Part shown: piece after piece, positions 1-9,500 of the stretch | Layout of the letters: each line of letters starts with the position of its first letter | How positions within the stretch are numbered: position 1 is the first letter of the stretch | DNA from: Pseudomonadota bacterium | GTDB taxonomy: Bacteria; Myxococcota_A; Bradymonadia; Bradymonadales; GCA-2716585 | NCBI GenBank assembly: GCA_005804885.1 | Contig: SYOX01000094.1 | Span: 1 to 34,403 of the forward strand | Length of the DNA: 34,403 nt | Direction of reading: 5' to 3' | Position numbers and translations under genes: made by a program | Notes under the pieces: generated by a model | Database searches by the model: none | What the model saw: the letters and a program-made list of their open reading frames with translations, nothing else | Told to the model about the DNA's origin: nothing

Positions 1-86
1 CGGATACTTCACCATGGACGCTTGCTCAAACTCGATGGGCCGTCCCAACGAACCAACTCACGCAGTCCTGGCCTTGCCGACCACCC

Positions 87-245
87 TCAACCCGTCAGAG
101 TTTCTGGAATCTCGCCTTCATACTTGACGGAACCCACACGCCCTGACACAAAGGGGGGCAGGATGACGGGCCTTGCGACCATCGCCCAGTTGTTCTGGTC
201 GTTGAAATTCAGCTCGCCCCGGCTCGTGTCATCCTCCCGAGCGCC
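87..245 (-). other. Alternate-frame coding-like tail after the 209-463 gene
   Basis: In the -1 frame relative to the 84-aa gene, reading continues past that gene's stop for about 50 codons to a TGA at 87-89. The translation is protein-like, with stretches such as GELNFNDQNNWAMV and RPVILPPFVSGRVGSV. The only ATG in this frame is at 182 and would give just 31 codons. It could be the true C-terminus of the neighbouring gene separated by a frameshift, a remnant, or chance. I do not recognise the sequence. Confidence 0.2.
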
Positions 246-463
246 TCCAGAAGTTGCTCTCGCGTCCGCACCACCTCCTGCGAGCCCTGGTGGATCACCA
301 CCCAGGCGCCTCCCCTGGCCTTGTGGATCGAGACGGCCTCACTGGTGAGCCGCTCGGGGTGGATCTCGAAGAAGTCGACACCGTGGAGGTGAGCCGCCTC
401 GATCACCTGTCCGAAGGTCAAGAGCGACTGCGTGGCTTTCGTCACGTCTTCGAGCCACTTCAT
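209..463 (-). CDS. Small hypothetical protein, 84 aa
   Basis: I do not recognise this protein. The start is set at the ATG at 463 because GGGAGG lies just upstream at good spacing, and because this ATG overlaps the TGA of the preceding gene (ATGA, 460-463), which indicates translational coupling. The longer reading frame to 493 would begin inside the neighbour without such a signal. The protein begins MKWLEDVTKATQSLL, has a mixed helical and beta pattern, no membrane segment and no cysteine motif. A coding-like stretch continues in the -1 frame after its stop, so its C-terminus may be frameshifted. The small neighbours (zinc ribbon, HTH) look like regulatory or phage-type accessory genes, but no function can be assigned. 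Confidence 0.6.
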   Translation of the reverse strand: MKWLEDVTKATQSLLTFGQVIEAAHLHGVDFFEIHPERLTSEAVSIHKARGGAWVVIHQGSQEVVRTREQLLEALGRMTRAGAS

Positions 464-708
464 TGCAGACCTCCCGCCCGGCACCGGACGCACCTGCCCT
501 GCATCACCGGCTCACCCCGAACGCCGCAGCGCAGGCAGCGGCTCAGGACCACCTGGCCCGGCCCGAAGCAGATGACCCGACCCTGCTCGATCAGGCGCTC
601 GAGCGGCGCGCTGATGGCCCTCGCGTTGGAATCGCACACCCCGGCTAGGTGAAGCCGGTACATCGCCCGGCCATCCCCCAGCGCCCTGATGATCACCTCT
701 TCGTTCAT
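460..708 (-). CDS. Small winged-helix-like protein with C-terminal zinc ribbon, 82 aa
   Basis: The C-terminus has two CxxC knuckles, CLRC (residues 58-61) and CVRC (73-76), separated by 11 residues, which is a typical zinc ribbon. The first 50 residues (IIRALGDGRAMYRLH, then SAPLERLIEQGRVI) have the helix spacing of a small winged helix, so a DNA-binding or regulatory role is plausible but unproven. The ATG at 708 is chosen over the reading frame extending to 921 because GGGAGGG sits about eight bases upstream; the extension is arginine-rich and lacks a ribosome site. It overlaps the downstream 84-aa gene by ATGA, so the two are probably one transcript, divergent from the HTH gene at 963. The exact family is not recognised. 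Confidence 0.6.
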   Translation of the reverse strand: MNEEVIIRALGDGRAMYRLHLAGVCDSNARAISAPLERLIEQGRVICFGPGQVVLSRCLRCGVRGEPVMQGRCVRCRAGGLQ

Positions 709-962
709 CGCCTTGACCCTCCCGATGTCCTCACCACCGTGCGCGGCGCTCCACGCGGCGCAGCGCCTCTGAACAAGCGTGACGCTGGATACTTGACCAG
801 TCAACAGCCTTTCTTCTAGGCTTCTCCTGGGCACCTTCAAGGCAGACACCCGACCAATGCGGGCTCGCCTTTGCTTCGCTCGCTCGGCCGATGTCAACGG
901 ATCGTGGCGATCTTTCTCCAAAAGGGCGTCATGGGCGCTCCATTTCGTGGCGGTGTGACCAC

Positions 963-1253
963 ATGCTTCACGGCAAGATCACGGTGACGGTGCCCAGGCC
1001 GATCGGTCTGCTGGCCGCCTATCAACAGGCTCGCGGGTTTGAATGCATGAGCGAGCTGGCCACGGCGATCGGGTGCTCCCGGCAGGCGATCTCGAAGGCT
1101 TGCCGCGGCGAGGGGTGCGGCAAGGGTCTGGCGCGGAGGATCGAGATGGCGACGGGTTTGCCCGCCCCGATGCTCGTCTTTGAAGAGCGCCGCTGCACCT
1201 GGTCATTCGAGATCGACAACGAGGGTCGCGCCACCATCCTGGTGCTTTCATGA
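963..1253 (+). CDS. Small Cro/C1-like helix-turn-helix protein, 96 aa
   Basis: Residues about 29-52 read SELATAIGCSRQAISKACRG, a good helix-turn-helix: an SxxA-type helix 2, a GCS turn, then recognition helix RQAISKA. The following RRIEMATGLPAPML matches the usual end of Cro/C1-type or YdaS-like repressor domains. The remaining 25 residues may form a short beta extension (RCTWSFEIDNEGRATILVL). I use the ATG at 963; the frame extends to 891, but the extra part is basic and low-complexity. No strong Shine-Dalgarno is visible. It diverges from the two small minus-strand genes and could be their regulator, as in phage-type lysis/lysogeny pairs. That link is inference. Confidence 0.6.
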   Translation: MLHGKITVTVPRPIGLLAAYQQARGFECMSELATAIGCSRQAISKACRGEGCGKGLARRIEMATGLPAPMLVFEERRCTWSFEIDNEGRATILVLS

Positions 1254-1281
1254 CGCTGCGAAACCCTGACGCCGACCGGTG

Positions 1282-1440
1282 CTATGGCCGAGCCACCTGA
1301 GAGTTGAGGATTGCCTTGAATGTGGCGCCCTTGTCGCTGGGGATGAGCTTCAGGTCTGCGCCGATGGACCGCAACAGATCGCGGGCGAGCGACAGGCCCA
1401 TACCAGGAGCATCCTCCCGGGTGGTGAATCACAAAGGGGC
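1282..1440 (-). pseudogene. Histidine kinase C-terminal remnant (HATPase G2 box)
   Basis: On the minus strand one frame reads FTTREDAPGMGLSLARDLL, then RSIGADLKLIPSDKGATF, and ends in a TAG at 1282-1284. FTTRE, then GMGLSLA, then the GA(D)L and KGATF strands, are the F/G2-box and final beta strands of a sensor histidine kinase HATPase domain. Immediately upstream in frame is a TGA (1429-1431), and the rest of the kinase (H box, N box, G1 box) is missing. This is therefore a decayed fragment of about 50 codons. It shows the region has undergone deletion or insertion. Confidence 0.6.
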
Positions 1441-2267
1441 GCCCTCCATCACGGGCTCGATCCCGCCAACACGACGTCGAACCGGCACCGGGAGACGCAG
1501 GGTGAGGCGCGGTGACACGCAGATGGGGCACGTGATGGGGCACGCGATCCGGCCAGAAACACTGTCCCACTATCCTCCTTTCGGAGTCCCCCCTCCCTCG
1601 CCCTCTCTCTTCACCACCCCTCCAGGTCGCCCCACCGCATCCCTCCGGGCCACCCCGCTCCTCTCCTCCTGAACCCGCCGACCGTCTGCCGAGCACCCCT
1701 ACGAGCGCAGATCCTTGAAGTTCGTTCGAAGCCCCTGCGAGTGCGGGATCTCACCTCCAGGTTCCTGCTCTCCCACAGGGCCCTCGGCCTCTTGGGATCG
1801 AGATCGCGGCAGCAGCTGTCCTGGGAGGCGGGGGTGAAGGCCAGTGAGGCGGATCATCTTGATCTATACGGATCAAGATGATCCGCTTTCATGGCTGCAT
1901 CGATTTTAGTGGCTAGCCTTCCCTTTCTGGTCGAAGTTTCGGTTGAGTCGGGGTAAAGTCTCCGAATGGGAATGGATAGGCCGTGGGACCACAGGGTCTC
2001 CAAGTTGATGGGTCGGGTTCCGAGTTGATAGAGCGATGTGGGCAACATCTTACATAGTCCGATGCCGTCCAATACGATACTGAAGGGTTATGAGAGTGGA
2101 AGATGCCGTGGCGGTTGCTCTCTCGACTCAGATGGTGAGCGTGAAGAGGAGAGGCGGTCTGCTTCAAAGCCCCAGGGCGGCTCTGGCGTTGCGACCCGAT
2201 TCCATCGGCACCTCAGATCGATTGTGGTGAAGGACAAGGTCAACTGGTTACGTGTGGGTGAAGCACA
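1441..2267. other. Gene-poor interval
   Basis: About 0.8 kb with no reading frame I can support. Open frames here (for example 1854-2072 minus) have no recognisable domain, weak start context and no consistent codon bias. The only distinct structure is the perfect inverted repeat at 1849-1886. Base composition becomes less GC-rich after about 1900, close to that of the following membrane-protein genes, suggesting a junction between sequence of different origin. The promoter for the 793-aa gene should lie at the right end, but I see no convincing -35/-10 pair. Confidence 0.5.
1849..1886. repeat. Perfect 16-bp inverted repeat with 6-nt loop
   Basis: The left arm GCGGATCATCTTGATC (1849-1864) and right arm GATCAAGATGATCCGC (1871-1886) are exact reverse complements around TATACG. 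No uninterrupted T run follows on either strand, so it is not a textbook intrinsic terminator. It could be a recombination or IS-related end, a REP-like element, a protein-binding palindrome or a stable RNA hairpin. No second copy was seen in the window. Confidence 0.75.
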
Positions 2268-4649
2268 ATGAACAATTTCCAGGAGCCTGTTGAGCGAGTG
2301 CTGGGCGGTCTGAAAGCGGACGATGGCTCAAGCTTGTCCGACAGCGTCATCGATGCGCTTCTCGACTCGTTGCTCAGCTCTGCTGGCCGCGACCTCCTCA
2401 AGGCGTTCCTGAACGATGCGGATGCAAAGCCGACGCTCCGCTTCAACCCGCAACTGGTCAAGAACTTCTCGGAGCGGGCTGATTCGGGGCTTCGTGAACA
2501 ACTGGAGCCCTTGTTCAAGACCCTCCTTGAAGTATCTGGCCTGTCAAAGGCCGACACTACGAAAGGCCTGGGGGGTTCTTCAACGCGTTCGACGCTCAAG
2601 GAGGCCCGCGAACTCCTTGTTGCGATGGGTGTCGATCGTGGGGTTCCTCCCCAGCTGCTTGAGATCCTGGACGATGTGGGCCTCTGGCCAGCGGAGTTTC
2701 TTGGAGCCCCTCTGACAGATGGTCTCCTGGCTGCGGTGGTGGGCTTTGTCATCAGCGCGCTTGTCAACGGCGATCGCTACCGACGAGGTCACATCCGTTG
2801 GGATGATGCCATCGACTCCATGGTTTTTGATGCAGTCAAGGCGGGTGTGACTGGTCTGGTTGTCTCCGCGATCGCAGGAGGGCTTGCCTCCGCCGCGACG
2901 CCTGCGGTTGGCCTTGTCATCGGGGCTCTGGTTGCGCCGCTCGTCTACATGGTGGTTTCGAAGGTGGTCGATCACGTCTACATGACCTTCCTTGGGGGCG
3001 ATGTCATCCTCCAGGCGCGCGGGCTCCACCGAGACTACCTTGAGATGGCGTTCTTCACTCAACGGGAGCTTTGGACGCGCCTACGTAGGAATTATCGGAT
3101 TGGCGTGCTTGTCGATCGTCTTGATGCCATCTGTGACCAGACCACGACGGGGGAGACGAGAGACCAGCTTCGGCGCGAAGCGAGGGATGCTTTCAAGGCT
3201 TTCGCGATCGTCGTTCAGCCCAGGCCCCTTGCGATGCAGCTCGCGGACGATTACGAGGGCGCCCTCTGGAAATACTTGAGTGAAACCTTGAAGGTCAGTG
3301 GTTCTAAACAGTTGGTTTCGTACAATGAAATAAAGTACTTTGAGCGGACTGTTCACGAAGAATATTGGAGCGTCTACTCGGCTCACTCCGGATTTAAAAA
3401 GGTGAAATACGACAGTGTGCGAGAGGGACTCGCATCCGATCTTGATGCCTTGCCTCCTTCAAAGAAGGGCTTCCTCGAGAAAATCGTTGAGCACTTATAC
3501 AGCCTCGAAGAAAAAAGGGGTATGCCCGATGCACCTTTAAGGTTTTGGGCTGATTGGCGCGATGAAGTCAGTAAGGCTAAGGAGGGGTTTTACATTCACG
3601 CTTCCTCGTTGACTGAGTTGATTTATATCGTTCATGTTCTTCAGGGGGTTCATAGTTGGCCTTGGGGATCAAGTCTATCCTCTCGTCTTTGGCCGGAGTT
3701 GTCGATTTACAAGTCAGAAACAGTTGCAATCGACACGTCGGCCACCTCTGATCCGGACGATCCAAGGGACAGGTATAGAGAGTTCAATAAGTTCTATGTA
3801 AAGGATCTTTATGGGGGCATTTGGTCTGGAAAATATCGGCTGTTTTCCTATGGCAACAACAAGGTCGGCGGTCAGTGGCCAAGATATATTGCAGCACCAG
3901 CCATTGATATGTCTCCTGGCGAGCAGTGTCAGCGGTTGCGAGACAGTTTGCACAAATACCATCCTCAGTTTTCGAGGGCGCCACAATTTCTCTCCACGAT
4001 GGCGCCTGTAGATATTGAGCGGGCCAGCGCAGCCAGCGACGATCATCAATTCATGCTCGCCTGTCTTGGATTAAGGGTTTATGTGGTTGATATCTACACT
4101 GCAACTTTTCGTGGCGTCAATCCTGGGGATATGAGCGAGGTCGTTAATACGCAGGAGGCGTACTTTGCATCTTTCGAACAGGCCGAGAGGGCGTTCAGTA
4201 ATCTTAAATCTCCGTCGAGTCTTGTGGCGGTCAGGCCTGGACCGCAGGTCATTGGAGACGCGCTGCTGGAGGCGGCGAAGAGTTGGAAAGTCGGAGAAGC
4301 CTCGTTTGCGCTCCAGAACGAGTTGCTGGGGCGCCTCGCCGAGGGGTTGATCCTCCTTGATCAGCTCGCAGGAAAGAACGAACTCAACCTCGCTCGGCTC
4401 GCTGGGGCTGGGGTGCTCCTCTCCTGGTGGTGGTCGTTCACGGGACGGACTCGGAAGGAGCTTGTGGACTGTCTTAAAAATGAGATCCAAAGGCAGGCGC
4501 TGCGCGCGGAGATCATGGGAGCCCTGTTGGAAGTCCAACGTCTCCATATCCTGAGTCACCCGTACTTCCAGGAGACTTTCTACCACCCCAGGGCGCTGGA
4601 GGATGATGAGAGCCTGCGCCAACAGCGGGAGAGACTCCCACTGACTTGA
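2268..4649 (+). CDS. Unknown 793-aa protein with glycine-zipper membrane segment
   Basis: I do not recognise a named family. The N-terminal ~150 residues look helical and soluble. Residues ~151-167 (DGLLAAVVGFVISALVNG) and ~191-240 (GVTGLVVSAIAGG, then PAVGLVIGALVAP) are hydrophobic, with regularly spaced small residues: a glycine-zipper hairpin that could insert in a membrane. Between them lies RRGHIRW. The 303-aa protein at 27556-28467 has the same order: short hydrophobic stretch, basic G-x-I, then zipper. The remaining ~550 residues are soluble, rich in Tyr, Trp and charge. The ATG is preceded only by a weak GGGTGAAG. The gene is less GC-rich than the BREX operon, suggesting separate acquisition. 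It is followed after 142 bp by another membrane-anchored protein on the same strand. Confidence 0.8.
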   Translation: MNNFQEPVERVLGGLKADDGSSLSDSVIDALLDSLLSSAGRDLLKAFLNDADAKPTLRFNPQLVKNFSERADSGLREQLEPLFKTLLEVSGLSKADTTKGLGGSSTRSTLKEARELLVAMGVDRGVPPQLLEILDDVGLWPAEFLGAPLTDGLLAAVVGFVISALVNGDRYRRGHIRWDDAIDSMVFDAVKAGVTGLVVSAIAGGLASAATPAVGLVIGALVAPLVYMVVSKVVDHVYMTFLGGDVILQARGLHRDYLEMAFFTQRELWTRLRRNYRIGVLVDRLDAICDQTTTGETRDQLRREARDAFKAFAIVVQPRPLAMQLADDYEGALWKYLSETLKVSGSKQLVSYNEIKYFERTVHEEYWSVYSAHSGFKKVKYDSVREGLASDLDALPPSKKGFLEKIVEHLYSLEEKRGMPDAPLRFWADWRDEVSKAKEGFYIHASSLTELIYIVHVLQGVHSWPWGSSLSSRLWPELSIYKSETVAIDTSATSDPDDPRDRYREFNKFYVKDLYGGIWSGKYRLFSYGNNKVGGQWPRYIAAPAIDMSPGEQCQRLRDSLHKYHPQFSRAPQFLSTMAPVDIERASAASDDHQFMLACLGLRVYVVDIYTATFRGVNPGDMSEVVNTQEAYFASFEQAERAFSNLKSPSSLVAVRPGPQVIGDALLEAAKSWKVGEASFALQNELLGRLAEGLILLDQLAGKNELNLARLAGAGVLLSWWWSFTGRTRKELVDCLKNEIQRQALRAEIMGALLEVQRLHILSHPYFQETFYHPRALEDDESLRQQRERLPLT

Positions 4650-4791
4650 TGTTTAGTCCAAAGTTGGGATCTGGCGTCGTCCCAACATGCTCCGTGTATG
4701 CTAATAAAGGACCAGCGTTTTTGTCAAATGTCGGTCAAGGGCGACCACAATCAAGAACTAAAACCCAATCTAGCCTGATGGAGATGTAATT

Positions 4792-6468
4792 ATGACTGAC
4801 GAAATCTTGCCTCAGTCATCAGATGACGGTCAACCACCATCGGGAGACCGAGGTGAGAAAACATCTGGATTGTCGCGGGTTGTTGTTGTCGTCGTCGTCG
4901 TCGTCGTTGGTCTGGTTATTGTCGGCGCATTGATTTGTGCTGGCATTTTCATTGCATACCCCGACGAGGACATTTCTGGGAGTGCGACACATGCCAGTAG
5001 GAATGATCCGACTGCTAACTCTGAGAACTTAGGTGAATCGGGAAATAATATTGATTCAACCAAGGTCGTCAAACAAGAGCCCCAAGATATCATCATTAAG
5101 GCAGTTGGTGGTGATAGGTTCAAGTTGACGGGGTGCCTTCTTCATGGAGATGGTGGCGATCTGTGGGTCTGTGAAGGGTTGAGGTTCGATCAACATCAGA
5201 TGAAAATGAAGATACAAGCCCCGATCAAAGTTAGGCGGTCGGGCGATGAAATTGTCACATCGCTCCCCATCAACCTGTCGCCATCAAATTTTATGCCTTG
5301 GGCTCCTGGCTGGTCTATGGAAGGGGTGTTGTCTGTTTCTGATCGTAAGATTCACGTGTCTAACTTGTTGATCTCGAAGGCAGGCTCGCCGCTTTCTTTT
5401 GGTGGGTGTGGTTTGTTGATAAGTGACAGCGATGTCCAGATGAAGTGCGATCGGATTTCAGAAGGTTCAGTGTTGACGGGAGTGGATTGTCTTTTGACGA
5501 CAGGACTGATTTTTTCTGGAACGAGTCCTGTTTGGTCAGGTGCCTGTCACGGGGTTCGTGTTGAAACGCAGTCCGACCGCGATGAACCACTGAAGGGCAA
5601 TATCTCAATAATTGGTTTCTCTAATGGCCCCACAATGACTGCATCGAGAGTGAAAAATATTCCATTGGGCACAGGAGTCTTTGCTGAGGCCGATTTGCGC
5701 GTGGAAAATTCTCAGGTTGCCTTGAAGTCGCCGGTCATATTTGTGCCTGAATGGGCTCGAGAAGATTCGATTTTAAATATGCCATCTGAGATCAAAGTTC
5801 AAGACTTCATGCTCAAGGGACAAGGCCCTTTGCGGACTGTTGACAAAGTTTCGGTGGGGTATGTCTTGGACCCAAGTCGATTGGGTATTTCAATCATCGA
5901 GGAGTTTTTGGCTGGTACGACGACGGGATTTGATGTTCAATCCAAGATGGAAATTAGTAGGTCGGGGCGGGTCGAAAGCTATTTGGAAACGGAGGCGAGC
6001 CTCGTTGTTGCTGGAGAGAGCCTTGTCAGTTTTAGTGCAACAATGAGCCAGTTTGAGTACGTGTTTTCCTATGCTGGGCCGGCCGTCACGATTCCTGTTT
6101 CGGGATTGTTCTATCTGTCAGTTGATAGGTTGGAAGTCGGCTATGAAAAGACCAAAAACAAAGCTCGTCTGGTTATCAATGGATCAATTTCGACCATTTT
6201 TAAAATACTTAAGAGGTTGGCTGCCTTGAGGAAGGCTAAATCTGTTATCATCGACACTATTGATGAGTATTTCAGTGAAATGCTTGGTGTGTCGGGTGTG
6301 GTTGAGATTGATGTCGACTTTTCAGGCAAGGTGCTTGTTTCGACAGTAATTGTTGAGGGATCGCCGGTGTGTAAGTTTCGAGTGGCTTCCAATGAGATTT
6401 ACATTAAGGTTTTAGATGGCGTCCCTGGTTTGCCTGATAACTTGCGTGAATGGTCGGCTAAATGGTGA
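4792..6468 (+). CDS. Unknown 558-aa membrane-anchored protein
   Basis: No family is recognised. A polar N-terminus of ~28 residues precedes one membrane span at ~30-56 that begins with ten valines and continues GLVIVGALICAGIF. The remaining ~500 residues are beta-rich with scattered cysteines (about residues 118-231), as expected for a domain outside the inner membrane. Orientation is inferred from the short N-terminus. There is no lipobox at the usual position and no clear cleavable signal. The start has a good ribosome site, GGAGATGTAATT then ATG. Codon use is noticeably A/T-richer than the BREX genes. It lies 142 bp after the 793-aa gene and ends 78 bp from the 3' end of the convergent nuclease-helicase gene; no good terminator is visible in that gap. 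Confidence 0.8.
   Translation: MTDEILPQSSDDGQPPSGDRGEKTSGLSRVVVVVVVVVVGLVIVGALICAGIFIAYPDEDISGSATHASRNDPTANSENLGESGNNIDSTKVVKQEPQDIIIKAVGGDRFKLTGCLLHGDGGDLWVCEGLRFDQHQMKMKIQAPIKVRRSGDEIVTSLPINLSPSNFMPWAPGWSMEGVLSVSDRKIHVSNLLISKAGSPLSFGGCGLLISDSDVQMKCDRISEGSVLTGVDCLLTTGLIFSGTSPVWSGACHGVRVETQSDRDEPLKGNISIIGFSNGPTMTASRVKNIPLGTGVFAEADLRVENSQVALKSPVIFVPEWAREDSILNMPSEIKVQDFMLKGQGPLRTVDKVSVGYVLDPSRLGISIIEEFLAGTTTGFDVQSKMEISRSGRVESYLETEASLVVAGESLVSFSATMSQFEYVFSYAGPAVTIPVSGLFYLSVDRLEVGYEKTKNKARLVINGSISTIFKILKRLAALRKAKSVIIDTIDEYFSEMLGVSGVVEIDVDFSGKVLVSTVIVEGSPVCKFRVASNEIYIKVLDGVPGLPDNLREWSAKW
4879..4908 (+). repeat. Trinucleotide (GTT/GTC) tract encoding ten valines
   Basis: Ten consecutive Val codons (three GTT, six GTC, one GTT) open the membrane span of the 558-aa protein. 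Such a triplet microsatellite can expand or contract without shifting the frame, changing the length of the span. Confidence 0.9.
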
Positions 6469-6546
6469 TTTTTTCTACCTTTCCTGCACGAGGAGGGAAA
6501 TGGTACCCGTTTAGCGCCCATCCATGAGAGGCTCGGTGCGGGTCAA

Positions 6547-9500
6547 TCACTTCCATCGCAGTTCGACGGCGTCGGTGTGGCCCTCGCTGTCCTGGATCTC
6601 GATCGCGAGGGACTGGTCGCACCAGGACATGGCGAAGTCGCGCACACGAGCGGCGTAGCCCATCACGTCGCGATCGCGCGGGATGAAGTCGAGGTAGTTG
6701 CGGCTGCAGATCAAGAGCATCTTCTGCCTAGCCCGCGAGGTCAGCACGTTGAAGCGGTTCAGATCGTAGATGAACTCCTCCTCGGCCCCGAGCTGATCGC
6801 GCGATGAGACGCCGACCGAGCCGATGATGAAGGTCCGATCCGAGCCCTGGAACTTCTCCACCGAGTAGATCGTGTTGCGCAGGCTCGCCATCAACTCTCC
6901 CGCGCTCAGGTGCGTCAACGGCGAGGGGCCGTCGGTGAGGCGATCGAAGATGCGGCGGGTGATGAGCCGCCCCTGGGCGTTGTGTGGCGCGACGATCCCC
7001 ACGTGCTCGCGCCAGAAGTGCATCTCCTCTTCAGCCGACGAGACGGCCAGCTGCCGGAAGAAGCCCTCGACGAGATCGCAAGTCAGCGCGGCCTCCAGCG
7101 GGCTGACGGCGGTCTCAAAGCGCCGCTCGTGGATGAGCGCGCCAACAGCCAGCTTGTCGTCCAGCAGCTGGCCAACCCAACTGCTGGCCGAAGGCGCCGC
7201 AGGCAGCGCAGGGTAGGGGTGCGCTCCCCGAAAGGCCGTCAGGCCTTCATAGAGGTTGAGGCGGTCGGTGTAGGCGACGATCTCGGGCCGGGATCGGTAA
7301 TTGACCCGAAGCTGATGGAAGGGCACGCCGTGCCCCTCGACGAAGTAGCTGAACAGGCTGCCGAGGAAGGGCCTCAGGTTGCGCGGCGGCTTGACCGCCT
7401 GGACGGGCGGCAGCTGGTTGTGATCCCCGACGATCACCACCTTCGTAAACCCCTCGGTCGACTGCGCCGCCGCTGGGCTCATGTCCTCCAGAGTCCGCGA
7501 GGATCGAATGCCTTCGCCCGAAGGCGCTCTGCGGAAGGCCAGCTCGATCTCCCCGCCGTGCACCAGCGCCGCTGCGGCCAGGAAGTGGTCGGCGGGCATC
7601 TGGGAGGCCTCATCGACGATGATGAGGTCAAAGCCAAAGTCGTTCTGGAGGTACTTGTACTTGAGTTTGGGGGAGCTGCTCCGGGTGCCGAGGCGATGCA
7701 GGCCATAGGCGTTGGAGAAGAGGATGAAGCTGGCGCCGAGCTGATCATCCAGCCGGCGGCGCGGGCTCAATTTCACCTTCTCGTCGTCGAGCGTGGCGCC
7801 GTCGGTGCCCAGAACGAGATCTCGGACGTCGCACAGGCCAGGCTCGGGCTCGACCCTGTCACGCCCCGAGGACCTCGCCAGCACCAGCGTCGCGCTGGCC
7901 GCGGCCCCCGGGCTGCCGTCCTCCAGTCGGCTGGCGCGGACCTTGTCCAGCACGACGCGCATCGCCGCATAGGAGAAGGTCGTCACCAGCACGCGCGAAG
8001 GCCCGGATCGGCTGCGCAGGAATGCCTCGATCAGCGTCGCGATCGTCTGCGACTTGCCTGTCCCCGGCGGCCCCATGATGCAGGAGATCGTCGAACCCAG
8101 CGCCAGCTCGATCGCCTCCCGCTGTGACGCGTCCGGCCCCGGCGAGAGCGTCACCGATGGCATCGGCCCCGCGTCGCCGCGGGGCAACATCTCCGGCGCG
8201 AAGACGTAGACCTCGGGACGACCAAAGCGCAGCGACGTCGGCGTCGGGATCTGGTGGCTGTCCCCGATGCCCCACTGATAGGCCAGCCGCCTCCCAAGCC
8301 AGGAAATCCCCAGGTGGTCGCGCCCCAAGAGGCTGTCTTTGTTCTGAAAAAGGCGCCCCGACCAGTTGTCGCTGGCTTGCGGGTAGAGGAACCACGCCTC
8401 CGCGCGCCGTTGCTCAGGCGTCAGAGAGAACCACGGGTGCTCCTTGCTGCCGCCAAAGCGCGCGCGCACCTGATAGCAGCGCCCCGCTGCGTCCCAGGTG
8501 AGCTGGTCGATGGTCACTTTCGCGCACTCCAGCTCCCACACGAGCGAGTCCCGAAAGCCCTCAGGCAACAAATAGACCCAGCTCTCCTCGTGGACCGCCA
8601 TGTTTGACGACAACCCCCTGAGGGTGAAGTCAAAATATCCCTTCTTGCCGTCCTCGCTGTGCCCCTGGAGCCCGGTCACCTCACCTGCGGCCAGCTTGCC
8701 GATGCTCCAGGCCGGATAGTTCGTGCGCGCGGCCTCGGCCTCCAACTCCGCTATCGTGCCGTTGAGCTTCGAAAAGAGCGCCCAGAAGCGCGCCAGCGGG
8801 TGAAACCGACCATCCGGCATCCCCCGATTCATCTGGCTCGCAGAGATGGGTTTCTGGCGCGCCTTCGCCAGCAGGTCCCGCGAGCGCGCCCGGCGCTGGT
8901 GGTCTCGCCTCAACCGACCGATGGCGCCGACCTTGAGCAGCAGCTCGGTCTGGATGCGCTGGACCTGCGCGGCCTTGGCCGCCGTATCGAGCTCCTGCAG
9001 GTAGTCGTGCCAGGCCGAAAAATCCATGTAGTTGAAGTGCTTGGGCCAGAACCGACCGTCGAAGGTCACCCCGTAATCCGCCGCGGCCATCTCGTGCCAC
9101 GTATAGTTGATGACATGCGGCAACCCCATGCAGGTCTCTACGAAGGTCCGCAGGTTGAAGAGCTTCTTGTGCTGATGGAAGTGCGCCACCCCCGAGTCCG
9201 AGGGCGTCAGCCACGCCACCAACGAGGCGAACTGGGCGCGTACGACCTCGCCGTTGATCAAGAAGGGCAGGTGGCGCTCCAGCATGTCCTGGATGTTCTG
9301 CATCTGCTCGGCAGACCAGTAGAACCCCCCGAAGGACAACCCCATCGGCCCCCACTGCCCCTGAACCTGGATCAACGCCTCGATCCCGTTGCACACCTGC
9401 AGGACGTGGTAGAGCACCTCCACCGTCCGCGACGCCAGCACCTCCTCGTGGTTCGGCTCCAACCCCATGTTGATGTAGGCATAACGGAACGACGCCCGCG

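Noticed and set aside
793..804. Palindrome TTGACCAGTCAA as an operator for the small divergent genes
   Set aside because: Short, single copy, and its spacing to any promoter is unclear; could be chance.
1854..2072. 72-codon minus-strand frame as a gene
   Set aside because: Its end overlaps the inverted repeat, no ribosome site, no recognisable domain.
4663..4686. Inverted repeat GTTGGGA / TCCCAAC between the two left-flank membrane genes as a terminator
   Set aside because: Only a 7-bp stem with a 10-nt loop and no T run; not convincing.
6469..6546. Terminator between the converging 558-aa and nuclease-helicase genes
   Set aside because: Only a weak imperfect TTTCCT / AGGGAAA pairing, with the T run on the wrong side of the stem.
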